A DNA stretch of 64,000 nucleotides from Dysgonomonas sp. ZJ279 (GTDB lineage Bacteria; Bacteroidota; Bacteroidia; Bacteroidales; Dysgonomonadaceae). The DNA lies in contig NZ_JAAKEL010000003.1 in assembly GCF_011039205.1 (NCBI RefSeq), positions 248,001 to 312,000 of the forward strand. The letters are read 5' to 3'. Position numbers and translations under genes: made by a program. The notes below the pieces were generated by a model, which did no database searches, had not been told where the DNA came from, and worked only from the letters and a program-made list of their open reading frames with translations. Shown in pieces: positions 18,381 through 27,264 of the stretch. Position 1 is the stretch's first letter; each line of letters starts with the position of its first letter.

Positions 18381-19212
18381 TCTTTTCGAAACAAGAGATC
18401 TTGGTCGTAATATTGAAGCTGCTCTAGCCTTTGCGAAGCAGAATTATGGTGCAATATGTAAAGGAATCAGTTTCTTTATACCTCTGTTATTAATTGCCGC
18501 TTATATAATGCCTGATACGTTCGAATTGCAGAGGCGGCTAAGTGGAGTTTCTCCATTGGAGATGTTAAGTGCATATGGATCGGATACGCTGCTTGCATAT
18601 TTGGCTGTTGGGTTGAGTTCTCTATTCTCTATGACCTATGTAATCAGTTATATGACGGAATATATCGATGCTGTGGATGGAAAAGTAGATTCGGCTGCTG
18701 TTTGGTCGAGATTCTCAAAAGTTATTTTTCCTGTATTCGTATGCCAGCTTGTATATATGATATGTGTTTCAGTGGGAACAATGCTTTGTCTTATACCGGG
18801 TGTTTTTATTGCTGTATCGTGTATGTTTTATGCGTATGTGTATATCAACGAAGGCGAAACTGTTATTGGTAGCCTTAAGCGTAGCTATTATCTTGTGCAG
18901 GGTAATTGGTGGTCTGTATTCTTGTATGTGCTTCTAGTGGTAATAGTCGTTGCCATTATTAGCGGGATATTCTCTATTCCATTGCTATTTGCGAGTATAG
19001 GTGCTGTTTTTGGTTTGGATGCCTTTGCCAGTGATACCTATATTTTTATTACAACACTAATTGCATATGTTGGTGATTTCTTTGTAGCTCCCCTTGTTAC
19101 TATAACGCTGGGTATGCTTTACTATAGCCTTCGCGATGAAAAAGAAGGTATTAATATGGATACAAAAATAGATGATATTGGTATTAATCAAGATAATAAT
19201 ACGAATTATTAA
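18358..19212 (+). CDS. Multi-pass membrane protein of the MoxR/DUF58 locus
   Basis: This 284-residue protein has about six hydrophobic helices (near 33-51, 78-100, 120-145, 148-170, 182-210 and 220-250) and a hydrophilic C-terminus. A short segment (CLIPGVFIAVSCMFYAYV) resembles the conserved part of DUF4013-like or glycerophosphodiesterase-type membrane domains, but I do not recognise a firm family. It overlaps the SpoIIM-like gene by 23 bases and precedes the DUF4129 gene by 21 bases, so it belongs to the operon. Confidence 0.7.
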   Translation: MKQSQKINLFETRDLGRNIEAALAFAKQNYGAICKGISFFIPLLLIAAYIMPDTFELQRRLSGVSPLEMLSAYGSDTLLAYLAVGLSSLFSMTYVISYMTEYIDAVDGKVDSAAVWSRFSKVIFPVFVCQLVYMICVSVGTMLCLIPGVFIAVSCMFYAYVYINEGETVIGSLKRSYYLVQGNWWSVFLYVLLVVIVVAIISGIFSIPLLFASIGAVFGLDAFASDTYIFITTLIAYVGDFFVAPLVTITLGMLYYSLRDEKEGINMDTKIDDIGINQDNNTNY

Positions 19213-19233
19213 AGTCTAGCTGATATAATATAA

Positions 19234-19977
19234 GTGATTCAAATAAAAATAAATAAGACGTTGTTTAAGGGTATTGTAATGATACTCTTAATCTGTTTTA
19301 GCTTACCTCTGCTATCTCAAGTAGATACATTGTCAGTTTCGTCGAAAGTTGAAGCTGTAGATTTTCGGATACCTTCTAAGGCAATTATAGAGGAATATCA
19401 GAAAGACGAACGTTTTCAATATATGGATGAGAAAAGTGAGGTTGATATACCGTGGTATACTAAACTATTCTCTTGGCTGGTCAATAAACTTTTTGGTGGT
19501 GCAGGCGATTTGATATCATCGGGATTGATTGGCTGGATTGGTATTGTAGCTCTCGTTATTCTTATCATTGTTATTATTTTGAAATTGATGGGTGTCAACT
19601 TTAAAGCCATATTAGGTAAAAAGAAAATGGATACACCCGAAATCGAGATATATACGGAGAATGTTCATGAGATGGAGTTTGAAACTCTTATAGCTAATGC
19701 CTTGCGAAATAACGATTATCGTTTAGCAGTTCGCTTTTTATACCTTAGGAATTTGAAGTCACTATCAGATAAATCGATTATAAAGTGGAGTGTGAATAAG
19801 ACGAATTATAATTATCAATACGAAATATCGAATAACACATTACGTTCTAAGTTTTTGGAAATAACCTTTATATTCGATTATGTGTGGTATGGCGAATTTC
19901 CGTTAGATGAGTCTGCTTTCTTTAGAGTAAATTCTCAGATGAATGATTTTAATAAAATGCTAGCCGATGAAAGATAA
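19234..19977 (+). CDS. DUF4129 domain membrane protein
   Basis: This 247-residue protein has a signal-like hydrophobic N-terminus (about 10-29), an extracytoplasmic segment, and one transmembrane helix (98-119). The cytoplasmic C-terminal DUF4129 region contains DYRLAVRFLYLRNLKSLSDK (161-180) and YVWYGEFP (216-223). In other organisms this domain sits beside transglutaminase-like or MoxR/DUF58 proteins. The start used is GTG at 19234, right after the preceding gene; an ATG 45 bases further in is possible but would shorten the signal. It overlaps the next gene by 11 bases. Confidence 0.78.
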   Translation: MIQIKINKTLFKGIVMILLICFSLPLLSQVDTLSVSSKVEAVDFRIPSKAIIEEYQKDERFQYMDEKSEVDIPWYTKLFSWLVNKLFGGAGDLISSGLIGWIGIVALVILIIVIILKLMGVNFKAILGKKKMDTPEIEIYTENVHEMEFETLIANALRNNDYRLAVRFLYLRNLKSLSDKSIIKWSVNKTNYNYQYEISNNTLRSKFLEITFIFDYVWYGEFPLDESAFFRVNSQMNDFNKMLADER

Positions 19978-21361
19978 GAAATGGATAGCATTAATTGCTG
20001 TGATTGTTGTCATGTTGGTCGGACTGATTTATTTAAACTCGTCTAAGAAGAAGGAAATTAGCTGGGTGCCTACATTTTACAATACTGATACAAATCCCTA
20101 TGGAACATACATTAGTTATGAATTATTGAAAACTGTTTTTCCTGATAATAAGATCCGGTCTACAAGGAAGCCTATATATAATAACTTAAAAGATACGCTC
20201 AATTCGTACTTCTTCTATGATGATTATTCTGACTATGAGTTTGAAGAAAATGATTCATCATATAACAATAATGAGTATACATACGACAATAATAACGAAA
20301 CAAGCTATTCGGATCCGGAAAATATCGCTAAAGATGATGCTATAGCAACAACTGCCTCTAATGTTACGGATAATACAACTTACGATCCCATGAGTATGTA
20401 TGACGGTATCGAAATTCCGGATACAACTGCTTATATATTTGTAAATAAAGATTTCACCCTCGATAAAGTGGATTTGGAGTACTTACTCGATTTTGTAGGT
20501 ATGGGTAATAATGTATTTATATCATCTGAAAGTTTCTCTCGGTTACTGATGGATACGTTGACGATTAAAGAAGAGAAAACATATTTTGATAGCGACAGTA
20601 TTTATACTTTAGTTGATTATCCCAATGAGGAATATGCATTCACAAATGCTTATTCAGATACTTATTTTAATACCGATAGCTGTAAACTGGCGGTGCGTGC
20701 GTTGGGACAAAATAAAAAGGGACAATCTGTATTTCTTCAAGTGAAATATGGCAATGGATATTTTTACCTGCATTCGGTTCCTATGGCATTTACAAATCTA
20801 AATATACTTAATCTAGATAAATACGATTTTGCATTCCGCAGTTTATCCTACATGCCGCGCAGCAGTAAAGTCATCTGGGACGAATATCAGAAGCAGGGGG
20901 CATTGGGAGAACAGAGTATGTTTAGAGTAATACTTTCTAGTATTCCGCTAACTATTGCACTCTGTATTTCGTTACTCGACTTTTTGCTTTTTATGATATT
21001 CAGAGCGAAGCGTACACAACGAATAATTCCTATCATAAATCCTCCGGTTAATTCTTCTATCGAATTTTTGGATACTATAAGTAATCTGTATTATCGAAAA
21101 AAAGATTTCCATGCTATAGCCGAGAAACGACAGGCTTATTTTTTGGATTATATACGTAAGAACTATTATATGTCAACCGAATATATCGATAGTGAATTTA
21201 TTCAATTGTTGAGTACTAAATCGGGAGCAGAAAAAGATACACTTAATGATATATTTGCTTATTACAAAGACATATCGACTTTATACGATGTTCCTAACGA
21301 TATGTTTTTGAAATATAATAGCCTCTTGGAAGATTTTTATAGAACAGTAAAGAATAAATAA
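19967..21361 (+). CDS. DUF4350 domain membrane protein with acidic low-complexity insert
   Basis: This 464-residue protein has an N-terminal helix (about 8-24) and a second near 323-350 (SIPLTIALCISLLDFLLFMI). Between them lies the DUF4350-like extracytoplasmic domain, starting SWVPTFYNTDTNPYGTYISY and resembling a ligand-binding fold. Residues about 84-145 form an Asp/Asn/Tyr/Ser/Glu-rich low-complexity stretch. The C-terminal 110 residues are cytoplasmic. Overlap of 11 bases with the DUF4129 gene and a 13-base gap to the MoxR gene support a single operon. The function is unknown. Confidence 0.75.
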   Translation: MKDKKWIALIAVIVVMLVGLIYLNSSKKKEISWVPTFYNTDTNPYGTYISYELLKTVFPDNKIRSTRKPIYNNLKDTLNSYFFYDDYSDYEFEENDSSYNNNEYTYDNNNETSYSDPENIAKDDAIATTASNVTDNTTYDPMSMYDGIEIPDTTAYIFVNKDFTLDKVDLEYLLDFVGMGNNVFISSESFSRLLMDTLTIKEEKTYFDSDSIYTLVDYPNEEYAFTNAYSDTYFNTDSCKLAVRALGQNKKGQSVFLQVKYGNGYFYLHSVPMAFTNLNILNLDKYDFAFRSLSYMPRSSKVIWDEYQKQGALGEQSMFRVILSSIPLTIALCISLLDFLLFMIFRAKRTQRIIPIINPPVNSSIEFLDTISNLYYRKKDFHAIAEKRQAYFLDYIRKNYYMSTEYIDSEFIQLLSTKSGAEKDTLNDIFAYYKDISTLYDVPNDMFLKYNSLLEDFYRTVKNK

Positions 21362-21374
21362 AATAGAATAATAT

Positions 21375-22349
21375 ATGTCAGATTTAGATTTTCAGTCGAG
21401 AATAGATTTCTCCGAATTGAGCCAGAGTGTTCAAGGAATAAAGAGTGAGATAGGGCGTGTAGTTGTAGGGCAGCATCAGCTAATAGAACAGATGATAGTT
21501 GCTATTTTGGCAAACGGACATGTGTTGGTAGAAGGTGTTCCGGGAGTAGCAAAAACACTGTCTGCAAAATTGTTGGCAAAAACGATTGATGTCGGTTTTA
21601 GCCGTATTCAGTTTACTCCCGATCTAATGCCTTCGGATGTATTAGGCACTAGTATATTTATGCCGGGAGCCTCGAAATTTGAATTTAAACAAGGGCCTAT
21701 TTTTTCTAATATAGTTCTTATTGATGAGATAAACCGTTCACCGGCTAAAACGCAGGCTGCACTTTTTGAAGTGATGGAAGAACGCCAGATAACAAATGAT
21801 GGTACAACTTACAAAATGGATTATCCATTTCTTGTTATTGCTACTCAGAACCCAATAGAGCAGGAAGGTACATATCGTTTACCGGAAGCTCAGCTAGACC
21901 GATTTCTATTTAAGATATCAGTTGATTACCCCAATATTGTTGATGAAATAACAATACTAGATAGACAAAATAAGGGAGAGTTATCGGCTGAGGTTGGCAT
22001 CAATCCGGTATTAACAGCTTCTAAATTACAATCTCTACGTCAGTCTATCGAGAAAGTATTAGTAGAGCGCCATCTACTTGAGTATATAGCGCAAATAGTT
22101 AGTTCTACGCGTCAGAGTCCATGGATAACATTAGGAGCATCACCGCGTGCATCGTTAGCGATATTGAACGCATCTAAGGCTTTGGCTGCGATAAGAGGCC
22201 GCGATTTTATTACTCCCGACGATATTAAAGAAATGGCAGTGCCTGTACTTCGCCACAGGATATTATTAACACCCGAAAAAGAAATGGACGGTACTTCTAC
22301 CGACACAATAATATGTCAACTAATAGACAAAACGGAGGTTCCCCGATAA
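21375..22349 (+). CDS. MoxR family AAA+ ATPase
   Basis: This 324-residue AAA+ chaperone-like ATPase has Walker A GVPGVAKT (54-61), Walker B IVLIDE (113-118), sensor-1 ATQNP (156-160), and EAQLDRFLFK (171-180) carrying the arginine-finger region. The C-terminal lid domain has SPRASLAILNASKALA. MoxR ATPases usually work with VWA or DUF58 proteins encoded next to them to mature or assemble envelope complexes. The DUF58 partner gene overlaps this one by 37 bases. All ATPase motifs look intact. Confidence 0.93.
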   Translation: MSDLDFQSRIDFSELSQSVQGIKSEIGRVVVGQHQLIEQMIVAILANGHVLVEGVPGVAKTLSAKLLAKTIDVGFSRIQFTPDLMPSDVLGTSIFMPGASKFEFKQGPIFSNIVLIDEINRSPAKTQAALFEVMEERQITNDGTTYKMDYPFLVIATQNPIEQEGTYRLPEAQLDRFLFKISVDYPNIVDEITILDRQNKGELSAEVGINPVLTASKLQSLRQSIEKVLVERHLLEYIAQIVSSTRQSPWITLGASPRASLAILNASKALAAIRGRDFITPDDIKEMAVPVLRHRILLTPEKEMDGTSTDTIICQLIDKTEVPR

Positions 22350-23680
22350 TTCGATTCTTTAAGAGCTTGTATCTTTCCAATCGATTCTTTCTGACACTTG
22401 CGTTAATAGTGTTAGGGCTTATTCTGTGCTTTATTTTTCAAGCCTTCTTCCTTTTCATGTTGGTATTTATAGGTGTGTTGGGTATCTTGTTCATTGTAGA
22501 TACTGTAGCAGTCTATCGTCAGAAGGATGGGGTGAAAGCATCGAGAGATTGTCCCGACCGATTATCTAATGGAGATCAGAATCCTATATCGATATCGATT
22601 AGAAATGATTATCCGTTTAAGATAGGTATCAAAATTGTCGAAGAAGTTCCTTTTCAGTTTCAAAAACGTGATCTTATATTTAAAACATCATTAGGAGTAG
22701 ATAGGAGTGACGTATTTCACTATAATCTGCGCCCTACCGAAAGAGGTGTGTATTTATTCGGTGCAATAAATATTTTTGTGACAGGCGTCTTTGGGTTGGT
22801 AAGCCGTCGTTATGTTTTCGATCAACAAAAATATGTAGCCGTATATCCATCTTTTTTAGAAATGCATAAATATGAACTGCTTGCAGCGTCTAATCGTTTG
22901 ACAGACTACGGAGTTAAAAAGATACGGCGGATTGGTCATGCAACGGAATTTGATCACATTAAGCATTATGTATTAGGTGATGATCCTCGCACTATTAACT
23001 ATAAGGCTACGGCACGAATCAGCCAGCTTATGGTAAATACGTATCAGGAAGAGAAATCACAACCGGTATATTGTCTTATTGATAAAGGGCGTACTATGAA
23101 GATGCCATTTAATGAAATGACGCTTCTCGATTATGCGATCAATTCGACTCTAATGGTTTGTAGCACAGCCTTAAATAAAGGTGATAAAGCAGGTGTTATA
23201 ACCTTCTCGAAGAATATTGATGATATACTTCCGGCCGACAAGCGTCGTCGTCAACGAAATAGTATTTTAGAAATGCTATACGCTCAACAAACTGATTTCA
23301 AAGAATCAGACTACGAACGTTTATTTGTTACAGTACGTCGTAAGTTGACACAACGCAGCCTCGTAATTCTCTATACTAACTTTGAAACAGTGAATGGTAT
23401 GCGCCGTCAACTGAAATATCTGAGCCATTTGGCTAAGGATCATTTAGTATTGGTGGCATTCTTTCTCAATTCGGAGTTTAATGATATTTTAGAAACTTCT
23501 CCAACTAATATGGAAGAGACTTTTCGCCGAGGGATGGCAGAGAAGCTGTCGAATGATAAATTGTTGATAGTGAAAGAACTTAATAGGCATGGCATACACA
23601 CTATTTTGTCTAAGCCTGAAAATCTGACAATTGATTCAATAAATAAATATCTTGAATTTAAATCGAGAGGATTAATCTGA
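22313..23680 (+). CDS. DUF58 domain protein (MoxR partner)
   Basis: This 455-residue protein has two hydrophobic helices at the N-terminus (about 25-43 and 45-63), an extracytoplasmic or beta-rich stretch, and the DUF58 core DDPRTINYKATAR (223-235). A VWA-like region follows. The metal-ion site that is DxSxS in classical VWA domains reads IDKGRTM (256-262), so it is degenerate. This is not unusual for the family, but metal binding cannot be assumed. It is the last gene of the operon and overlaps moxR by 37 bases. A palindromic repeat lies just downstream. Confidence 0.88.
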   Translation: MSTNRQNGGSPIIRFFKSLYLSNRFFLTLALIVLGLILCFIFQAFFLFMLVFIGVLGILFIVDTVAVYRQKDGVKASRDCPDRLSNGDQNPISISIRNDYPFKIGIKIVEEVPFQFQKRDLIFKTSLGVDRSDVFHYNLRPTERGVYLFGAINIFVTGVFGLVSRRYVFDQQKYVAVYPSFLEMHKYELLAASNRLTDYGVKKIRRIGHATEFDHIKHYVLGDDPRTINYKATARISQLMVNTYQEEKSQPVYCLIDKGRTMKMPFNEMTLLDYAINSTLMVCSTALNKGDKAGVITFSKNIDDILPADKRRRQRNSILEMLYAQQTDFKESDYERLFVTVRRKLTQRSLVILYTNFETVNGMRRQLKYLSHLAKDHLVLVAFFLNSEFNDILETSPTNMEETFRRGMAEKLSNDKLLIVKELNRHGIHTILSKPENLTIDSINKYLEFKSRGLI

Positions 23681-23710
23681 TTTAATCAGCGATTATAGTA
23701 GTATACAAAG

Positions 23711-23856
23711 AGGGTGTGTCATAAGTAGTTTTCGTATGATTCTGTCATTCTGAACGAAGAGAAGGATCTCTTATGTAGAGCTGAGATTCTTCACTTCGTT
23801 CAGAATGACAAAAGAGAGTAATCCTTTTGCAGGATATTTTACTTATGACACATCTA
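23711..23856. repeat. Nested inverted-repeat element (MITE-like), between DUF58 and malic enzyme genes
   Basis: An outer inverted repeat of 13 bp (TGTGTCATAAGTA at 23715-23727, complement at 23840-23852) encloses an inner 16-bp inverted repeat (23744-23759 with 23794-23809). The whole is about 140 bases with no coding capacity. Such outer ends with GTGTGTCA resemble insertion-sequence termini. The element also offers a strong hairpin that may terminate both convergent genes. The inner half-site resembles that of the element at 36322-36395. Confidence 0.7.
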
Positions 23857-23879
23857 CTTTTTCATTATTCAAATTTAAG

Positions 23880-26162
23880 TTATTCGTTTTTTCTATTCGC
23901 AATTGCATCTACAACAGCTACAGCCGTCAGAGTTACAATATCGCGAACCGAACTTTCTATATCTGTAAAATGTACAGGTTTGCGCAATCCTATCTGGATT
24001 GGCCCTATGCTTTCGCCCGCAATACCCAATTCCATTAAGAGTTTGCTTGAGATGTTGGCCGAACTCAGGTTCGGGAAAATAAGTGTATTCACATCTTTCC
24101 CTTTCAATGTGTTGAATGGAAATGTCTTATCTCTCAACTCTTTATTCATCGCAAAGTTCAACTGCATTTCGCCGTCTATTATCATTTCAGGATGATTCTC
24201 ATGGAAATACTCAACAGCATTCGATATACTTTTAGGACTACCATTATCATCTGCACCGAAGTTTGAGAATGATAACATTGCCATAACAGGTTCGACTGAA
24301 AAATATTTAACAGCGTCGTAGGTCAGTTTGGTAATCTCCTTTAATACTTCTTCTGATGGCCAGCGATTGATTAACGTGTCGGCAAGGAAATACGGACCTT
24401 TTTTAGTTTGTACAATATGCATCGCTGCAAAATGATTACAACCCGGTTTTAAGCCTATAACTTCAATAGCCGTTTCTGCAAACTCCTGATAATGGCTGTA
24501 AACACCGGTGATAAGAGCATCAGCATCCCCTGTTTCGACCATCATCATTCCAAAGTAGTTGCGATCATTCAACTTTTCGAAAGCTTCTTGAAAGCGGATA
24601 CCTTTTCTATAATTTCTATCACTTAGTATTGTTGCATATTTACTGCGGCGAACATCTTCTGATATATGTCTGTGATTAATAATTTCTATGCCGTTTAAAT
24701 CTAATCCGTTCTCGTTAGCTATTTTTCGTATGCGTTCTTCGCTACCTAGTAAGATAGGGTCGCAGAATCCTTCTCTGGAAGATACTATTGCGGCCTTAAT
24801 CATATTGATGTGGTTACCTTCGCAATAAACAACGCGTCTGTTCTCGCTACTTTTAGCAAGGGCATTCAGTTCTCGGATAAGTTTATTGCTATACCCCATC
24901 ATTTCAGACAATTTATTTTCATAAGCTACCCAGTCTTTGATCGGTTTTCGTGCAATACCGCTATCCATAGCAGCTTTTGCTACAGCCATAGATACTTTAG
25001 TCATTAATCGCGGATCGAGAGGTTTTGGTATAATATATCCATTGCCAAATGATAATTTATTAAGACCATAAGCCGAATTGACAACGTCGAGGACTGGTTC
25101 TTTTGCTAAAGCAGCCAAGGCATGTACTGCCGCTAATTCCATATCTTCGTTAATACCTGTTGCCTGCACATCCAGAGCCCCTCTGAATATATAAGGGAAT
25201 CCTAATACGTTATTCACCTGATTAGGGTAGTCGGAGCGTCCCGTTGCAAATATAAGATCTTCGCGCGAAGCTATTGCATCATCGTATGCTATCTCCGGAT
25301 TGGGATTAGCAAGTGCAAATACAATCGGATAGCTTGCCATAGAGCGTATCATATCTTTTGTGAGTACATCGGCAGCAGATAACCCTAAGAATACGTCAGC
25401 ACCGACCATAGCTTCCTCCAAAGTTGTTATATCACGCTTGGTAGCAAATATTTTCTTTGTCTCATTCAGGTTATCTCGTTTTAAGGAAATTACACCCTTG
25501 CTGTCACACATTACTATATTCTCTTTCTTGACGCCGAGCCGCATATATAGTTTTGTGCACGCAATAGCTGATGCACCTGCTCCATTCACTACGAGTTTGA
25601 CTTTGCCTATATTCTTTTTCGATATGTCGAGTGCTCCTAATAATGCCGCTGACGATATAATGGCTGTACCATGCTGGTCGTCGTGCATAACAGGGATATT
25701 AAGCTCTTCTTTCAATCGTCTCTCGATTTCGAAACACTCGGGAGCTTTTATATCTTCAAGATTGATCCCACCGAAAGTAGGGGATATGGCTTTTACTGTT
25801 TGTATAAATTTTTCAGGGTCTTTTTCATCCACTTCAATATCGAACACATCGATTCCGGCAAATATCTTAAAAAGTAATCCTTTGCCTTCCATAACAGGTT
25901 TACCGGCTAAAGCACCGATATCTCCCAATCCTAGCACGGCAGTACCATTAGATATCACAGCAACGAGATTGCCTTTTATCGTATAATCGTATGCTTTTTG
26001 AGGATCTTTTTCTATTTCCAAACACGGTTCGGCTACTCCCGGAGAGTAAGCTAGAGATAAGTCGGTTTGGGTTGTATGGGGTTTAGTAGGTATAACTTCG
26101 ATTTTACCCGGTTTGTCGGATGAGTGGTAAAGCAAGGCTGCTTCTTTAGTAATTTTAGGCAT
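23880..26162 (-). CDS. maeB: NADP-dependent malic enzyme (MaeB type, malic + phosphotransacetylase-like domains)
   Basis: It decarboxylates malate to pyruvate with reduction of NADP+ (cofactor inferred from the family). The 760-residue protein has the malic N domain (SLAYSPGVAEPC, residues 36-47, with Tyr39; Lys94 in MEGKGLLFK). The Rossmann domain follows, with VVNGAGASAIACTKLY near 190. From about residue 430 there is a C-terminal phosphotransacetylase-like domain, usually regulatory rather than catalytic. This two-domain length is typical of MaeB. It is monocistronic and convergent with DUF58 across the repeat element. Confidence 0.94.
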   Translation of the reverse strand: MPKITKEAALLYHSSDKPGKIEVIPTKPHTTQTDLSLAYSPGVAEPCLEIEKDPQKAYDYTIKGNLVAVISNGTAVLGLGDIGALAGKPVMEGKGLLFKIFAGIDVFDIEVDEKDPEKFIQTVKAISPTFGGINLEDIKAPECFEIERRLKEELNIPVMHDDQHGTAIISSAALLGALDISKKNIGKVKLVVNGAGASAIACTKLYMRLGVKKENIVMCDSKGVISLKRDNLNETKKIFATKRDITTLEEAMVGADVFLGLSAADVLTKDMIRSMASYPIVFALANPNPEIAYDDAIASREDLIFATGRSDYPNQVNNVLGFPYIFRGALDVQATGINEDMELAAVHALAALAKEPVLDVVNSAYGLNKLSFGNGYIIPKPLDPRLMTKVSMAVAKAAMDSGIARKPIKDWVAYENKLSEMMGYSNKLIRELNALAKSSENRRVVYCEGNHINMIKAAIVSSREGFCDPILLGSEERIRKIANENGLDLNGIEIINHRHISEDVRRSKYATILSDRNYRKGIRFQEAFEKLNDRNYFGMMMVETGDADALITGVYSHYQEFAETAIEVIGLKPGCNHFAAMHIVQTKKGPYFLADTLINRWPSEEVLKEITKLTYDAVKYFSVEPVMAMLSFSNFGADDNGSPKSISNAVEYFHENHPEMIIDGEMQLNFAMNKELRDKTFPFNTLKGKDVNTLIFPNLSSANISSKLLMELGIAGESIGPIQIGLRKPVHFTDIESSVRDIVTLTAVAVVDAIANRKNE

Positions 26163-26239
26163 AATGTTGATCGGTAATTTTAGATTATTAGAGTATCTAA
26201 AGTTACGAAAAAAGAAGCTAAGGAGCCTTGTTTAAATTC

Positions 26240-27253
26240 TTAATTATTCTTGATTATCTTCCGGGCTTCTTCAATAATAGTATCGATACCTTCAGCAATA
26301 TCAGCCTCTGACATATCTATTTTGACATCAGGATCGATCCCGAATTCTATCTGTTCCATTTCGGCATTAAGCATCGGCGAAGCAGAGAAACGGACAGACC
26401 ATCCATTAGGAATTTCGGAAGAGAAAGGCATTCCGCTACCTCCTCCTGTTTTATCGCCCACAATCGTTGCGTTAGGCGCATACGTCATTGCATTGACGAA
26501 ATTATTTGCAGAACTGTAACAGCTACGATTTGTAAGGACTATTACCTTCTTCTGATAGCGAATTCCGTCCGAAGGTTCTATGTATGTTTCGTATGGTTTC
26601 GAGAAATCGTTATGCCCTTTACCTGTTTTGTGCTGTATATGACCTACCAATGTTTTTTTGTTGAAGAAACGTGATGCTAACTTGTCACTATTAGTAAGGA
26701 AACCGCCTTTGTTATTTCTAATGTCAAGGATAATTCCGTCACACGAAGACATACGGCCTATTACCTGATCGAGATTACCTTCACCTATGCCACTGGAAAA
26801 ACTTTCGTAGTAGATGTAGCCGATATTATCCTCAAATATTTTATATTTTAATCCACTGGCAATACTGTAGTCAGTGCCAATATAGTTTCTCTGTATTTTG
26901 GTGTCGAAATTATCCGGATAATCTTCAAACCATTTCCAATAACGGGCTGTATTGTGAGTTGCTACCAGATTTACATGCCCATCTTTCACCTCAGCCAGCA
27001 TTTCCCCCAATAGAGTGAATAATGCATCATTACTCATATCCTCACTTACACGTACAGAATATTTACTGTAAATATCATTCCAGTCAACTTCTTTAAATGA
27101 GAAAAAACAGTAGTGTTCATCCATTATTTTCCACAAAGCTTCAAAGTTACCTTTCTTCGAATCAGTATATTTATCTTCCTCGAAGCAGGATGTAAGCAAT
27201 AAGCAAAAGGATAGTATAATTAGAAATTTATATTTCATATATTGGGAAGACAT
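26240..27253 (-). CDS. S41 family (C-terminal-processing/tricorn-like) peptidase, lipoprotein
   Basis: This 337-residue protein has a lipoprotein signal with lipobox LLTSC (Cys23). M1 or M6 could be the start; both leave the lipobox intact. The S41 domain shows ILDIRNNKGGFL and the catalytic serine region NRSCYSSANNF (likely Ser248), followed by TIVGDKTGGGSG. An N-terminal helical cap carries KDGHVNL. No PDZ domain is evident. S41 peptidases degrade misfolded or tagged envelope proteins; the substrate is unknown. It is the last gene of the rfbA-rfbC-GH25-S41 run, 11 bases after the GH25 gene. Confidence 0.85.
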   Translation of the reverse strand: MSSQYMKYKFLIILSFCLLLTSCFEEDKYTDSKKGNFEALWKIMDEHYCFFSFKEVDWNDIYSKYSVRVSEDMSNDALFTLLGEMLAEVKDGHVNLVATHNTARYWKWFEDYPDNFDTKIQRNYIGTDYSIASGLKYKIFEDNIGYIYYESFSSGIGEGNLDQVIGRMSSCDGIILDIRNNKGGFLTNSDKLASRFFNKKTLVGHIQHKTGKGHNDFSKPYETYIEPSDGIRYQKKVIVLTNRSCYSSANNFVNAMTYAPNATIVGDKTGGGSGMPFSSEIPNGWSVRFSASPMLNAEMEQIEFGIDPDVKIDMSEADIAEGIDTIIEEARKIIKNN

Positions 27254-27264
27254 AATTCAGTGTG

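Noticed and set aside
23805-24195. Two plus-strand frames between DUF58 and maeB
   Set aside because: They run out of the repeat element into the antisense of the malic enzyme; no protein-like character.
25360-25986. 208-codon open frame antisense to the malic enzyme gene
   Set aside because: Composition is Ser/Ile/Thr-rich as expected from a reverse reading of a coding strand; no recognisable motif.
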